This document shows, piece by piece, positions 24,026 to 32,122 of a stretch of DNA of 36,100 nucleotides. A model generated the notes under the pieces. That model was not told the DNA's origin and made no database searches. It worked only from the letters and a program-made list of their open reading frames with translations. Location: NCBI GenBank assembly GCA_021791275.1, contig JAJYWX010000025.1, positions 1 to 36,100 of the forward strand. Direction: 5' to 3'. Every line of letters starts with the position of its first letter. Position 1 is the stretch's first letter. A program made the position numbers and the translations under genes. Source of the DNA: a bacterium (lineage in GTDB: Bacteria > Patescibacteriota > Dojkabacteria > JAKAPS01 > JAJZLI01).

Positions 24026-25313
24026 GATTTAAATATTTTTCTAAATATTTTTTTTGTTCTTCAAATCCAGGTTTAGAGAGAAGAGAGTACATGTATTCCT
24101 TACCTTTCTCAACTCCAGGCTGGTTAAATGTGTCGATATTAAACATTTCTCCTAAGTATGATATTGCAAGTTCAAAAAAGTAAAATAGCTCTCCTAAACT
24201 TTCCTCATTTATTTTGTCTATAAATATAGTTCCATTTGCCCTATCATTCTCAGTTAAAGCTATACTTGTTGCTAATCTTTCTGTAGATATGATTTTTTCA
24301 AAACTTACACCATTAAGATAGGACACTGTATCAATATCAGTTTCTATATTTATCTTGCTGTCAAAATCTTTAGGTATTATGAAAGTAATAGTTTTATCGT
24401 TTGGCCCTTCATTATAGAGTTGAATTTGGGAATGCTGGTCAGTAGAACCAAGAGATGCAATAGGTGTTATTCCTGCAAATACTTCTTCTCCCTCTTTTGA
24501 TAATTTTTTACCTATACTCTCTGCTAAAAGCTGTCTATACCAAAATCCAAACCTCTCTAACCTTTTTGAATATGGCATAAGTACAGATATATTCTTTTTG
24601 AAATTTTTAAAATATAGGTATTGAAGTTGAGCAAACATCAAGGCTTCATTCTCTTTTGGGTTCAATGAGTTTGTATTTTTATCTATGTTTTGTGCTCCAG
24701 CTAGGATACTTTTGATGTCACATCCCATTACAGCTGCAGTTAAAAGTCCTATTACAGATAAAACAGAAAATCTATCGCCTACATTTTCAACGCCTTCAAT
24801 TATTCGTATATTTAATCTTTTGCATAAATCTCTTATAGTTGTGTTAGGTGCAGATGTTGTAACTACAATATGAGAAGATACATCTTCTCCTGCAATCTCT
24901 ATTTGCCTTTGTATATATAAAAAGTTTGCAATAATTTCAACTGTTTCTCCTGATTTTGAAATAACATTAAATAAACTCGATTTAATGTCTGTACGTTTAA
25001 AAAACTCTTCTATTTCATCTGGATCAGTATTTGCTCCTATAAAATCAATGTTTGTTCCTGAAATATTTTTTAGTGAGTTCACTATTGTTCTCGATCCCAG
25101 ATCAGATCCCCCAATTCCAACAACTATATAATTTTTATATTTTTCTGAAATTTCCCTTCCTAATTTTTCTATATCCTCTGGATTTTTGAATATTAAATCC
25201 CTAAATGTGAGTGTGCTTTTATCAAATGAATTTAAAGAGTATAAATCTTTTTCAGAAAGAGAAAAGTTTTTTATTTTTGGAGAAAGCATATTAGAGTAAT
25301 CGTATCTTAACAT
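24018..25313 (-). CDS. pgi: Glucose-6-phosphate isomerase
   Basis: Interconverts fructose 6-phosphate and glucose 6-phosphate, feeding zwf directly downstream. The 431-residue protein has the SIS-fold phosphate site VVGIGGSDLGSRTI (62-75), VISKSGETVEI, VGDRFSVLSVIGLL (in place of the GGRFSVLS..G signature), a QLLAESIGKKLSKEGEEVFAG block, and the C-terminal QPGVEKGKEYMYSLL that carries the catalytic Lys. Its ATG lies in an AT-rich leader about 30 nt after a TATAAT; the 3' end overlaps zwf by 8 nt. Confidence 0.95.
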   Translation of the reverse strand: MLRYDYSNMLSPKIKNFSLSEKDLYSLNSFDKSTLTFRDLIFKNPEDIEKLGREISEKYKNYIVVGIGGSDLGSRTIVNSLKNISGTNIDFIGANTDPDEIEEFFKRTDIKSSLFNVISKSGETVEIIANFLYIQRQIEIAGEDVSSHIVVTTSAPNTTIRDLCKRLNIRIIEGVENVGDRFSVLSVIGLLTAAVMGCDIKSILAGAQNIDKNTNSLNPKENEALMFAQLQYLYFKNFKKNISVLMPYSKRLERFGFWYRQLLAESIGKKLSKEGEEVFAGITPIASLGSTDQHSQIQLYNEGPNDKTITFIIPKDFDSKINIETDIDTVSYLNGVSFEKIISTERLATSIALTENDRANGTIFIDKINEESLGELFYFFELAISYLGEMFNIDTFNQPGVEKGKEYMYSLLSKPGFEEQKKYLEKYLNHE

Positions 25314-25343
25314 AGACTTTTTTTCTAAATTAATGGCTTTTTT

Positions 25344-25373
25344 ATTATAACCATATAAACTTTATTTGTTCAA
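25344..25373 (-). promoter_or_regulatory. pgi-zwf promoter
   Basis: TTGAAC (25373-25368), an 18-nt spacer and perfect TATAAT (25349-25344) lie on the minus strand. Transcription would start about 23 nt before the pgi ATG. This is one of the few genes here with a short untranslated leader rather than a leaderless arrangement. The promoter lies in the 70-nt gap after the PQQ-type gene. Confidence 0.6.
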
Positions 25374-25383
25374 GGTCAGAAGA

Positions 25384-26732
25384 TTAAAATAGGTTTAAAA
25401 TGTGGAAGAGTATAACTCCTAGGGTGTTATTATAGAGTTTATCTATTGGGATAAAATAGAGGTATCCTGAATGTGTATCAACCATAATATTGTTATCAAT
25501 AATTACTGTAGTAGTTGCTCCTACACCGCCATCTATCTTTTTTATTCCTATTACATATCCATTACTTGCATTAATAGCGTAGACATTTCCTGAAAAGTCA
25601 GATACATAAAGTGTTGGAATTGGATTATCTAGTATGGCAGGAGCATCCCTTATTTCTGAGTAAAGTTTTGTTTGCCAGATTAATCTTCCTGTATTTTTAT
25701 TGATATCATAAAGTGTGTTTGTCACATCAGATCCTATATAAAGAGAATTTTTATATATGGTAGGAATTCCTGTTTCAAATCCTTTTGGAAAATTTCCGTA
25801 TCCTTCAAAATATGTCCATTTAACTTTTCCAGTTTTTATTGATAATGCATAGATTATATCTCCATACTTTTTAGTTATAGCGTTTTGAGATAAAGATACG
25901 GCGTAAAGAGTTCCGTTAGATAGTGCTATTGGAACATCAGATGTGCCTCCCCAAGCATATGTAATCGTCTTTGACCATTGGATTTTATGGGTATTTATGT
26001 TTATTGCATAAATTTTGTGTGGTGTATCACCTCCAAAAATTATGAGATTTTTATATATTTCTGGAGAGGACATAGATACAAATGATTTTATATTTATATC
26101 CCACTCAATTTTACCATTTGTAGCATTAATGGCATAAAATTCATCATTTCCGTTAGCAACATATAGAATACCTTTATGGTAAAGAAATGTTGGCATATCC
26201 TCTCCTTTTGTAGGGATACTCCATACAAGTTTTCCTGAAGATGCATTTACTGCATAGATGCTATTCTTTCCAGTTCCTCTAATCTCTCCTCCATTATTGT
26301 TAAAATGCTTATTACTTTTTGGAAACTTATTATTTCCTGATCCAAAATATGCAATATTATTTGCTACTACAACTTGGGTCATAACCATATTATCTGCCTT
26401 AAAATTCCACAAAATATGTGCATTTTTAACATTAATTGCAGAGACACCATTGAGTGTTCCAATATATGCTATCCCATTTACTACAGATGGAGCAGATATC
26501 GCCATCTTATATCCTGAAATTATTTTGTTGGTTTCAAGGTTTCCTGATCCAAACACGGTGTTGTGATCTGGTGTTATTCCTCTTCTTTCCAACTTTTAGG
26601 GTAAGTTATCTTTCCTGTAGGAAGAGAGGGGGTATATATTTGAAGTAACACTTTTATTGAAAAAGCTAAAACAATAAGCACTAGTCCCGATAGAAGGAGA
26701 CCTAAAATTATTAATATTTTTTTTATATTCAC
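25384..26732 (-). pseudogene. Membrane-anchored PQQ-type beta-propeller, interrupted by one frameshift
   Basis: Two overlapping frames read as one protein. The N-terminal part starts at GTG 26732, 7 nt after a TATAAT (26745-26740), and has a signal-anchor helix (KKILIILGLLLSGLVLIVLA) then YTPSLPTGKITYPKSWKEEE and a stop at 26574. The next frame, entered by a -1 shift within 26576-26596, has no ATG start but continues as about 400 residues with seven blade-like repeats of the form 'YAIN..tGki.W' (for example IYAVNASSGKLVWS, FYAINATNGKIEWD). PQQ/BamB-like propellers bind cofactors or protein partners outside the membrane. One added base restores a ~450-residue protein. The propeller frame may still be made if slippage or a TTG at 26592 is used. 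Confidence 0.75.
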
Positions 26733-26804
26733 TATAACAATTATATAAAAAAATATATATTTTTGTTTCAAACTAGAAAATTATCTACATTCCTTGATTT
26801 TTGG

Positions 26805-26810
26805 TATAAT
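26805..26810 (+). promoter_or_regulatory. Extended -10 promoter of the 170-aa gene
   Basis: TGG followed by a perfect TATAAT (26805-26810) forms an extended -10 that can work without a good -35, and none is visible. The ATG at 26825 lies 14 nt downstream, giving a leader of about 8 nt. Confidence 0.5.
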
Positions 26811-26824
26811 ACGTCCATATAATT

Positions 26825-27337
26825 ATGGAATCAGAAGAAATTATTCCTGGCATAGAAAGGTTAAATGAGAGTTTCTCTTGTGCAAAAGCGCTTTTTCATG
26901 CCGGGCTATTAATGTCAGCAATTTTGGGAGAGATAAACTTTGGAGTTGATCCTGATACTCTGAAAAAAAAATTTCCTGATTTATATTTCTATATTGAAAA
27001 GGATCCAGATACAGATAAGACAAAAGCATTTTTACTTTGTAAAATAGTGGAAGTAGGTAAATTCACCAGATATAGGGTCACAGTCTCATTCAATTTAAGA
27101 GGACCAAGGATAGTATTGACTAGGTCTAGAATCATGGAGGGAAAAACCCAAGAAGATATACTTAAAGAATTGAGCGAAAGAGAGGTGTACTCTATTAAGG
27201 GGCTATATTTGGGCAAATCTTCAGCGTCGGGAGAAAGTGTAGATTTTGAAGATATGGAGGTTGTTGAGATTATGCTTATACTTAACGATATTAAAAATAC
27301 TCTTGAAACAGTCAAAGGAGGTCTTAGGGAAGGCTAA
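26825..27337 (+). CDS. Hypothetical protein (170 aa)
   Basis: Unrecognised soluble protein. The N-terminal half is helical with a moderately hydrophobic stretch (ALFHAGLLMSAILGEINFG, 22-40). The middle has alternating strands (KAFLLCKIVEV, RYRVTVSFNLRGPRIVLTRSRI), and an acidic C-terminal helix (VVEIMLILNDIKNTLETVKGG) ends the protein. One Cys lies in each half. It is transcribed divergently from the PQQ-type gene and lies upstream of rpmH, with ~120 nt of AT-rich sequence before the rpmH promoter. An extended -10 supports it as a real gene. Confidence 0.7.
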   Translation: MESEEIIPGIERLNESFSCAKALFHAGLLMSAILGEINFGVDPDTLKKKFPDLYFYIEKDPDTDKTKAFLLCKIVEVGKFTRYRVTVSFNLRGPRIVLTRSRIMEGKTQEDILKELSEREVYSIKGLYLGKSSASGESVDFEDMEVVEIMLILNDIKNTLETVKGGLREG

Positions 27338-27453
27338 GCAGTTTGTATGAAATTGTTTCTGAATCTTAATATATTTAATAAAATATCCCTCTATTTTAAT
27401 TAATATGATAATTACTTATACTAACTGGTAATTTTTATTAGTTGTGTGAGTAT

Positions 27454-27482
27454 TTGAAGATATCCTAAGGATAGGGTATAAT
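27454..27482 (+). promoter_or_regulatory. rpmH-rnpA-yidC promoter with palindromic spacer
   Basis: TTGAAG (27454-27459), exactly 17 nt, and perfect TATAAT (27477-27482). The spacer contains the palindrome TATCCTAAGGATA (27461-27473), placed where a regulator would block polymerase. The predicted leader before the rpmH ATG is about 30 nt and has no Shine-Dalgarno motif. Confidence 0.65.
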
Positions 27483-27519
27483 TGTAAATCTTGAAATTTA
27501 TTTCTCGTATTTATAATTT

Positions 27520-27702
27520 ATGAAAAGAACTTATCAGCCAAAAAAATTAAAAGGTCTAAGAAAATTTGGTTATAGAGCTAGATCTTCTTCTCATTCAGGA
27601 TTAAACGTATTAAAAAGAAGGAGACTTAAGGGAAGGGAGAATCTAACACTTTCTGATGTTTTCAGAAAAATAGGAAAAAAACCAAGAAATAGAGTAAGAT
27701 AG
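27520..27702 (+). CDS. rpmH: Ribosomal protein bL34, with C-terminal extension
   Basis: A small, very basic protein of the large ribosomal subunit. MKRTYQPKKLKGLRKFGYRAR and the following GLNVLKRRRLKGR match the universal bL34 pattern. At 60 residues it is about 15 longer than the usual 44-46, with an extra tail SDVFRKIGKKPRNRVR. rnpA follows after 4 nt and yidC overlaps rnpA, the conserved rpmH-rnpA-yidC order, although here the block is about 19 kb from dnaA. Confidence 0.95.
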   Translation: MKRTYQPKKLKGLRKFGYRARSSSHSGLNVLKRRRLKGRENLTLSDVFRKIGKKPRNRVR

Positions 27703-27706
27703 ATTT

Positions 27707-28045
27707 ATGTTACCTTACAAGAATAGGCTTAAATCAGATTTCTCTAAACTCTTTAAAGGAAAAGATAAATTTATAAATCCATATTTTATAATTTTTTATC
27801 AAGAGAATGGGAGAGATTTTTCAAGATTTGGTTTTGTTATTAGAAAGAAACTTGGAAAGGCTGTACTTAGAAATAAAGTTAAAAGACGTTTTAGGTTTGT
27901 AATTAGAGATAATTTAGATAAAATAGAAAGTGGTTTTGATTTTATATTTCTTATAAATCATAATCTTTCAAACTGGAAAGATATCTCATATGAGGATATC
28001 AAGAAAAATATATTAGAAAGCTTGAAAGCTATTAATAAAATATGA
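27707..28045 (+). CDS. rnpA: Ribonuclease P protein component
   Basis: The protein subunit of RNase P, which helps the catalytic RNA trim tRNA 5' leaders. The 112-residue protein shows RFGFVIRKKLGKAVLRNKVKRRFR (the conserved RNR-type motif, here LRNKVKRRFR at ~56-65) and N-terminal LPYKNRLKSDFSKLFK. The TGA overlaps the yidC ATG by 4 nt. Confidence 0.94.
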   Translation: MLPYKNRLKSDFSKLFKGKDKFINPYFIIFYQENGRDFSRFGFVIRKKLGKAVLRNKVKRRFRFVIRDNLDKIESGFDFIFLINHNLSNWKDISYEDIKKNILESLKAINKI

Positions 28046-28929
28046 ATATATTTAGTACAATTTTTGGATTTTTTGTTCTTATTTGGAACAGTATATTGTT
28101 TAATCCAGCGATAAATATTTTTGTTTTCTTTTATAAAATATCAGATTCTAATTTGGGTCTTGCTATTGTTATTTTAACTATTGTCTTAAGGATAGTCCTT
28201 TGGCCACTTTTGAAATCTCAACTTGAATCCACAAAGAATATGCAGAAAGTTCAGCCTAGACTTACTGAGATACAAAAAAAATATGCATCTGATGTTGTAA
28301 AATTAAGAGAAGAACAAATGAAAATATTTAAAGAAGAAGGTGTAAACCCATTGGGTAGCTGTTTTTCTCTAATAATACAAATCCCTATTCTTTATGCTGT
28401 CTATGAGGCTATTGTTGTCTTGTCAGCACATTCAGCTTCCTATGTGAATAAAATAATGTATTTTAAGTTTTTAAACTATCCAGAGAATTATCACTACAAT
28501 CTTAATTTTTTAGGTATTAATGTGGGGAAAGATGCAATAACTGTTGGGATATTTTCTACTGCTGCAATAGGTTATATTATTTTGTCAGTTTTAGTTGCAT
28601 ATTCTCAATATTTGGTAACTAAAGTATCCTTACCTGAAATAAAAAATGAGACCTCTGAGGAAGTAACTAAGATGGAGCTTAAAAATACCAAAGCTCTTAA
28701 GGAGAAGAGTAAAGATGGAAAAGAAGAAAAAGTTATTGATCCTGCAGCATTTGGAAATATGTTTTCAAAACAACTTTTATATTTCATGCCGATACTTCTT
28801 TTTATAATATCTTTGGGTATATTAGGCCCAATACCCGCTGCGTTATCAGTTTATTGGGCAGTACAATCATTTGTGATTTATCTTCAAACTGTTTTCTTAA
28901 TGAAGAAAAACGACATAAAAGTGACCTAA
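28042..28929 (+). CDS. yidC: Membrane protein insertase YidC (Oxa1 family)
   Basis: Inserts and folds inner-membrane proteins with or without SecYEG. The 295-residue protein lacks the large periplasmic domain of proteobacterial YidC and resembles the short Gram-positive form, but has no lipobox. Seen: GLAIVILTIVLRIVLWPL with the hydrophilic-groove Arg, the cytoplasmic coiled-coil hairpin KNMQKVQPRLTEIQKKY, NPLGSCFSLIIQIPILYAVY, a Lys/Glu-rich insert (~205-230) and the late helices GPIPAALSVYWAVQSFVIYLQT. It overlaps rnpA by 4 nt and the convergent rsmA by 4 nt. Confidence 0.95.
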   Translation: MNIFSTIFGFFVLIWNSILFNPAINIFVFFYKISDSNLGLAIVILTIVLRIVLWPLLKSQLESTKNMQKVQPRLTEIQKKYASDVVKLREEQMKIFKEEGVNPLGSCFSLIIQIPILYAVYEAIVVLSAHSASYVNKIMYFKFLNYPENYHYNLNFLGINVGKDAITVGIFSTAAIGYIILSVLVAYSQYLVTKVSLPEIKNETSEEVTKMELKNTKALKEKSKDGKEEKVIDPAAFGNMFSKQLLYFMPILLFIISLGILGPIPAALSVYWAVQSFVIYLQTVFLMKKNDIKVT

Positions 28930-29657
28930 TTTGAAATTTTTATATTTTGTTTATAAAGTCTAACCCAATCCTCAAAACTTAATTCTTGGGCTCTTTTATG
29001 TTCAAATTCACCCCATGAAATTGATTGATTGACATTTCTTAGTTTTTTTCTTGGATTTGAATAATTTCTTTTTATAAATTTTTCAAAAAGTACCTGATTT
29101 TTATCATATTTGTATATATCTTTTATATAAATTATCTTAGAATCCACCTTAGGTTTGGGATAAAATTCTCCTTTTTTTATTATTTCCCCACCTGAAATTT
29201 CTCTTGCATATATTTTAACTGTGTTATTTAAAAGTTCTCCTGAAGATATATATTTCTGTGCTACTTCTTTTTGCAATATTACAGATAAATTATATGGTCT
29301 AATTTCACCTTTTATGAATTTAGAAATTATATCTTTTGAAATATAGTAGGGAAGTGCTCCTACAACTTGAAAGTTTTCATATTCAATCTCTTCTAAATTA
29401 AGATCTAAAACATCCATATTTAGCACAGATATATTAGGGAATCTAGATTTTAAAATATTACAGAGACGTGTATCTTTTTCTATGCAGGTTATATTTGAAG
29501 TTTTTTTCAAAATTTCATTGGTTATAATCCCTTCTCCTGGGCCTATTTCTATTACGTTATCACCTTTCTTGATTAACTTTATTAAGGATTTTGCAGCATC
29601 ATTACTTTTTAAGAAATTTTGACCAAGACTTTTAATTGGTTTTATATCAGAATGCAT
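28926..29657 (-). CDS. rsmA: 16S rRNA dimethyladenosine transferase family (RsmA/KsgA), altered NLPY motif
   Basis: RsmA dimethylates two adjacent adenines in the last 16S rRNA hairpin. I chose ATG 29657 (HSDIKPIKSLGQNFL); an in-frame GTG lies at 29666. Motifs in the 243 residues: KSLGQNFLKS (9-18), SAM-binding VIEIGPGEG (35-43), MDVLDL (81-86) and NPRKKLRN near 205. The catalytic motif IV, normally NLPY, reads VGALPYYIS (99-107), so the Asn is Ala101. That could weaken or change activity. It is the last gene of the pilus operon, overlapping the small membrane protein gene by 11 nt, and converges on yidC. Confidence 0.9.
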   Translation of the reverse strand: MHSDIKPIKSLGQNFLKSNDAAKSLIKLIKKGDNVIEIGPGEGIITNEILKKTSNITCIEKDTRLCNILKSRFPNISVLNMDVLDLNLEEIEYENFQVVGALPYYISKDIISKFIKGEIRPYNLSVILQKEVAQKYISSGELLNNTVKIYAREISGGEIIKKGEFYPKPKVDSKIIYIKDIYKYDKNQVLFEKFIKRNYSNPRKKLRNVNQSISWGEFEHKRAQELSFEDWVRLYKQNIKISN

Positions 29658-29925
29658 TATTGACACTTATTTGTGGAACTACACTTGTTGGTGTATAAAT
29701 ATCTTTTTTAGATATTATTGCGTTCATTTTTTTGAACAGATTAAAATCAATATAGTTTGCCTGTGCAATAGTATTTGATACGGTTGGACTCTTTGATACG
29801 AAAAGATCTATAAATATTATATTAAAAATAAGAAAAAGAATAAGTACTGCAAATTCTATTAGCGTTATAAGATGCTTTTCTAAGAATTTTGAATTTTTTA
29901 CTTTTATCTTTTTATCCCTTTTCAT
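29647..29925 (-). CDS. Small bitopic membrane protein of the pilus operon
   Basis: A 92-residue protein: a basic cytoplasmic N-terminus (KRDKKIKVKNSKFLEKH), one transmembrane helix (~19-44) and a ~45-residue outer tail with IYTPTSVVPQISVNN. It starts 1 nt after the pilO stop, so it occupies the position PilP has in other pilus operons, but it has no lipobox or PilP domain. I infer a pilus inner-membrane accessory role; the family is unknown to me. Confidence 0.75.
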   Translation of the reverse strand: MKRDKKIKVKNSKFLEKHLITLIEFAVLILFLIFNIIFIDLFVSKSPTVSNTIAQANYIDFNLFKKMNAIISKKDIYTPTSVVPQISVNNAF

Positions 29926-29926
29926 T

Positions 29927-30481
29927 TTATTGTAAATATAAATTTAAAGTAATATTACCTACTATCTGAGTTCCGCCTGCAGGAAGAGTCAGATTGATAT
30001 AGCTTACATTAGAAAAAAAGTAAGAGTCCTCCATCATTCTTAGGTATTGTAATATTCCTTCAAAGCTTCCCTTAAGGGTAACACTTACAGGCAATGTATT
30101 TGAGGAGGTACCTCCTGTAGTCTGGGAATTTTCAACTTTTATATTTTTTACAGATACGGTAGCATTTCCAAATGTTATCTGTGATGTAAGTGAAGTTAAT
30201 GCTGCAATTTGATTCTCTTGATTTACCCAATTAGTAATAGATTTTTGTGATATAAGAGTATTGTAAAGGTAGTTTGCTCTTTGGCCATATTTATTTTCCT
30301 CCTGAAGCTGTGTGCTTTTTTCTTCAATTTTAACTTGTAATGTTGCAAGGGTTGTATTCAGGGAGTGTTTTTCAACTTTTGAATGATAGTACATCCCGTA
30401 AGCCATATATGTTACATAAACCAGTATTGCACCGATAATAAGATAAATTATGTAATTTTTATAAGCCATTATGCTATCCAT
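29927..30481 (-). CDS. pilO: Type IV pilus alignment protein PilO-like
   Basis: A 184-residue bitopic protein: a short N-terminus, a transmembrane helix (~10-30, IIYLIIGAILVYVTYMAYGM), a coiled coil (~45-68, ATLQVKIEEKSTQLQEE) and a ferredoxin-like outer domain ending in a repeat of strands (LPVSVTLKGSFEGILQYLRMM; VGNITLNLYLQ). This is the PilO layout, which pairs with PilN to align the pilus machine across the membrane. Its start overlaps the end of the PilM-PilN fusion by 8 nt. Confidence 0.85.
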   Translation of the reverse strand: MDSIMAYKNYIIYLIIGAILVYVTYMAYGMYYHSKVEKHSLNTTLATLQVKIEEKSTQLQEENKYGQRANYLYNTLISQKSITNWVNQENQIAALTSLTSQITFGNATVSVKNIKVENSQTTGGTSSNTLPVSVTLKGSFEGILQYLRMMEDSYFFSNVSYINLTLPAGGTQIVGNITLNLYLQ

Positions 30482-32081
30482 TGTTGTTTTGTGTATAAGT
30501 AAACGTCATTAAAAATCCAGGATTAACTTCTTTCTGAAAATTTGATATAGGCATAGTTAAGTTTGAAAAATCAGATGTAGATACGATTGCCTTCTCTAAT
30601 GCCAATATCTGTGTGGCATTTTGCGCAGTACCTGTTATGCTGACTTGCCATATAAATCGCCCGGATTTTCCAATATTCTCTATTGTTAAATTTGTAAGGT
30701 GTACATTTGGAGGTAATAGATTTGCAATTTGAGATACAACATATGACCACTGGTATTGTCCTGAGTATATTTTTTGCAGTGACGATAAATTCGTATTTAT
30801 TGTATCAATAGTACTTCCAACTCCCTTGTATTTTGGGTTTTTAAGTTGAGATTGGTATATAGAAATCTCAGAATTTATATTCGATATATCTTGGGTGTTT
30901 GTATAATAGAGGAATACAAATACAAATGATAGAAAAATTAAATTAAAAATTAATAATTTCAATGTTGTAAGAGAGAAATTCAGAAAATAATTTCTAATAG
31001 CCTTAGATTTCTCCTTTTGAGGTAAAAGATTTATATATATATTTTTTTCAATTTTGTTTATAAGTTCTGCACCAACAAGAGGTATGTATGGAGATATTTG
31101 TTCATGTTTTTCCCACTGTGGAATAGGATATATTCTAATATTACTCTTAGCTTTTTCTATTGGAACCTTTGTTGATTTTTGTATCTTCTCTAAGACTCCT
31201 TTGACTGTTGCAGTTTCTCCATAAAGATAAATTTTAGATATCTTATCCTCTCCATAAAAATTAATCGCCTTTGTAAGCTCCTGTATTACTTGTTCAAATA
31301 GGCTATCAATATGTTTTTGTAGCTCTTCATCCTTTGTTTCAATACCATCTTTTTGTAAATACTCTTGTATTTCAGCATCATTTATTTTTTTGTATTCCCC
31401 TATTGTTTTTAATATTTGATTTAGTCCGAAATAGAAGGAAGTGGAAAACTGTATAGCATCTTTTTTATTTATAGCTATACTAGTTACACTTTTCTCTATA
31501 TCTAATAGTATATATTCTCCCTCCTCTTTATTTCCAAGAGTAATAGCTCTTAGTGCTGACTGAGCCCTACTTTCAAATGCTAGAGGAACTATTTTTACTT
31601 GTTTTAAGGTTTCAATAAATGAATCTGCACTTTCTTTTATTACTGCAGTTACAACGATATCATACATCTCTCCTTCCTCAGAGAGTATATCGTATGTCCA
31701 ATATATGTCATCCTCCTTCATCGGGATTAAGTTTGGCAGCTGGAATAGCAATGCTTCATATATCTTTTTTTTCTCAACTTTTGGAATACTGACAACTTGA
31801 GAATATATCTGATCATCAGGCATTATTACAACAGCGAAATTTGTCTTTATTTTTTTAGGATTTTTCTTTTCAAGTATTATCTTTAGCTTTTCTACAACCA
31901 CTGCAGGTTGCCTTATTATTCCAGCTATAAATGTTGAGGAAGGTATCTCTTCCTCGCCTATATTTTTAAGCTTATATATATCCTTTTTCTTTTCAAATTC
32001 TAAAACTTTGATAGATCCTGGAGAGATATCTATTGCAAATAGTTTTTTTCTTTGGATTATGTTTTTGAGCAGAACATCCAT
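30474..32081 (-). CDS. pilM: PilM-PilN fusion protein of the type IV pilus
   Basis: A 535-residue fusion. Residues ~12-345 are PilM, an actin/FtsA-like ATP-binding protein: FAIDISPGSIKVLEF (15-29), LLDIEKSVTSIAI (192-204) and YLYGETATVKGV (285-296) are the phosphate and adenosine loops. At 349-358 it reads YINLLPQKEK, the conserved N-terminal motif by which PilN normally docks into PilM, then a transmembrane helix (374-393), a coiled coil and a PilN ferredoxin-like domain with QIANLLPPNVHLTNLTIEN. Fusion ties the cytoplasmic ring to the membrane subunit in one chain. pilO follows with an 8-nt overlap; the pilin-like genes lie upstream. Confidence 0.9.
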   Translation of the reverse strand: MDVLLKNIIQRKKLFAIDISPGSIKVLEFEKKKDIYKLKNIGEEEIPSSTFIAGIIRQPAVVVEKLKIILEKKNPKKIKTNFAVVIMPDDQIYSQVVSIPKVEKKKIYEALLFQLPNLIPMKEDDIYWTYDILSEEGEMYDIVVTAVIKESADSFIETLKQVKIVPLAFESRAQSALRAITLGNKEEGEYILLDIEKSVTSIAINKKDAIQFSTSFYFGLNQILKTIGEYKKINDAEIQEYLQKDGIETKDEELQKHIDSLFEQVIQELTKAINFYGEDKISKIYLYGETATVKGVLEKIQKSTKVPIEKAKSNIRIYPIPQWEKHEQISPYIPLVGAELINKIEKNIYINLLPQKEKSKAIRNYFLNFSLTTLKLLIFNLIFLSFVFVFLYYTNTQDISNINSEISIYQSQLKNPKYKGVGSTIDTINTNLSSLQKIYSGQYQWSYVVSQIANLLPPNVHLTNLTIENIGKSGRFIWQVSITGTAQNATQILALEKAIVSTSDFSNLTMPISNFQKEVNPGFLMTFTYTQNNNG

Positions 32082-32122
32082 ATCTATATCATATTACATT
32101 ATTTTTGATTTTTATTTAATAC

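Noticed and set aside
27338-27453. Possible small gene or structured RNA between the 170-residue gene and the rpmH promoter
   Set aside because: Only weak 5-bp inverted repeats and AT-rich sequence are seen; no ORF or tRNA-like fold could be supported.
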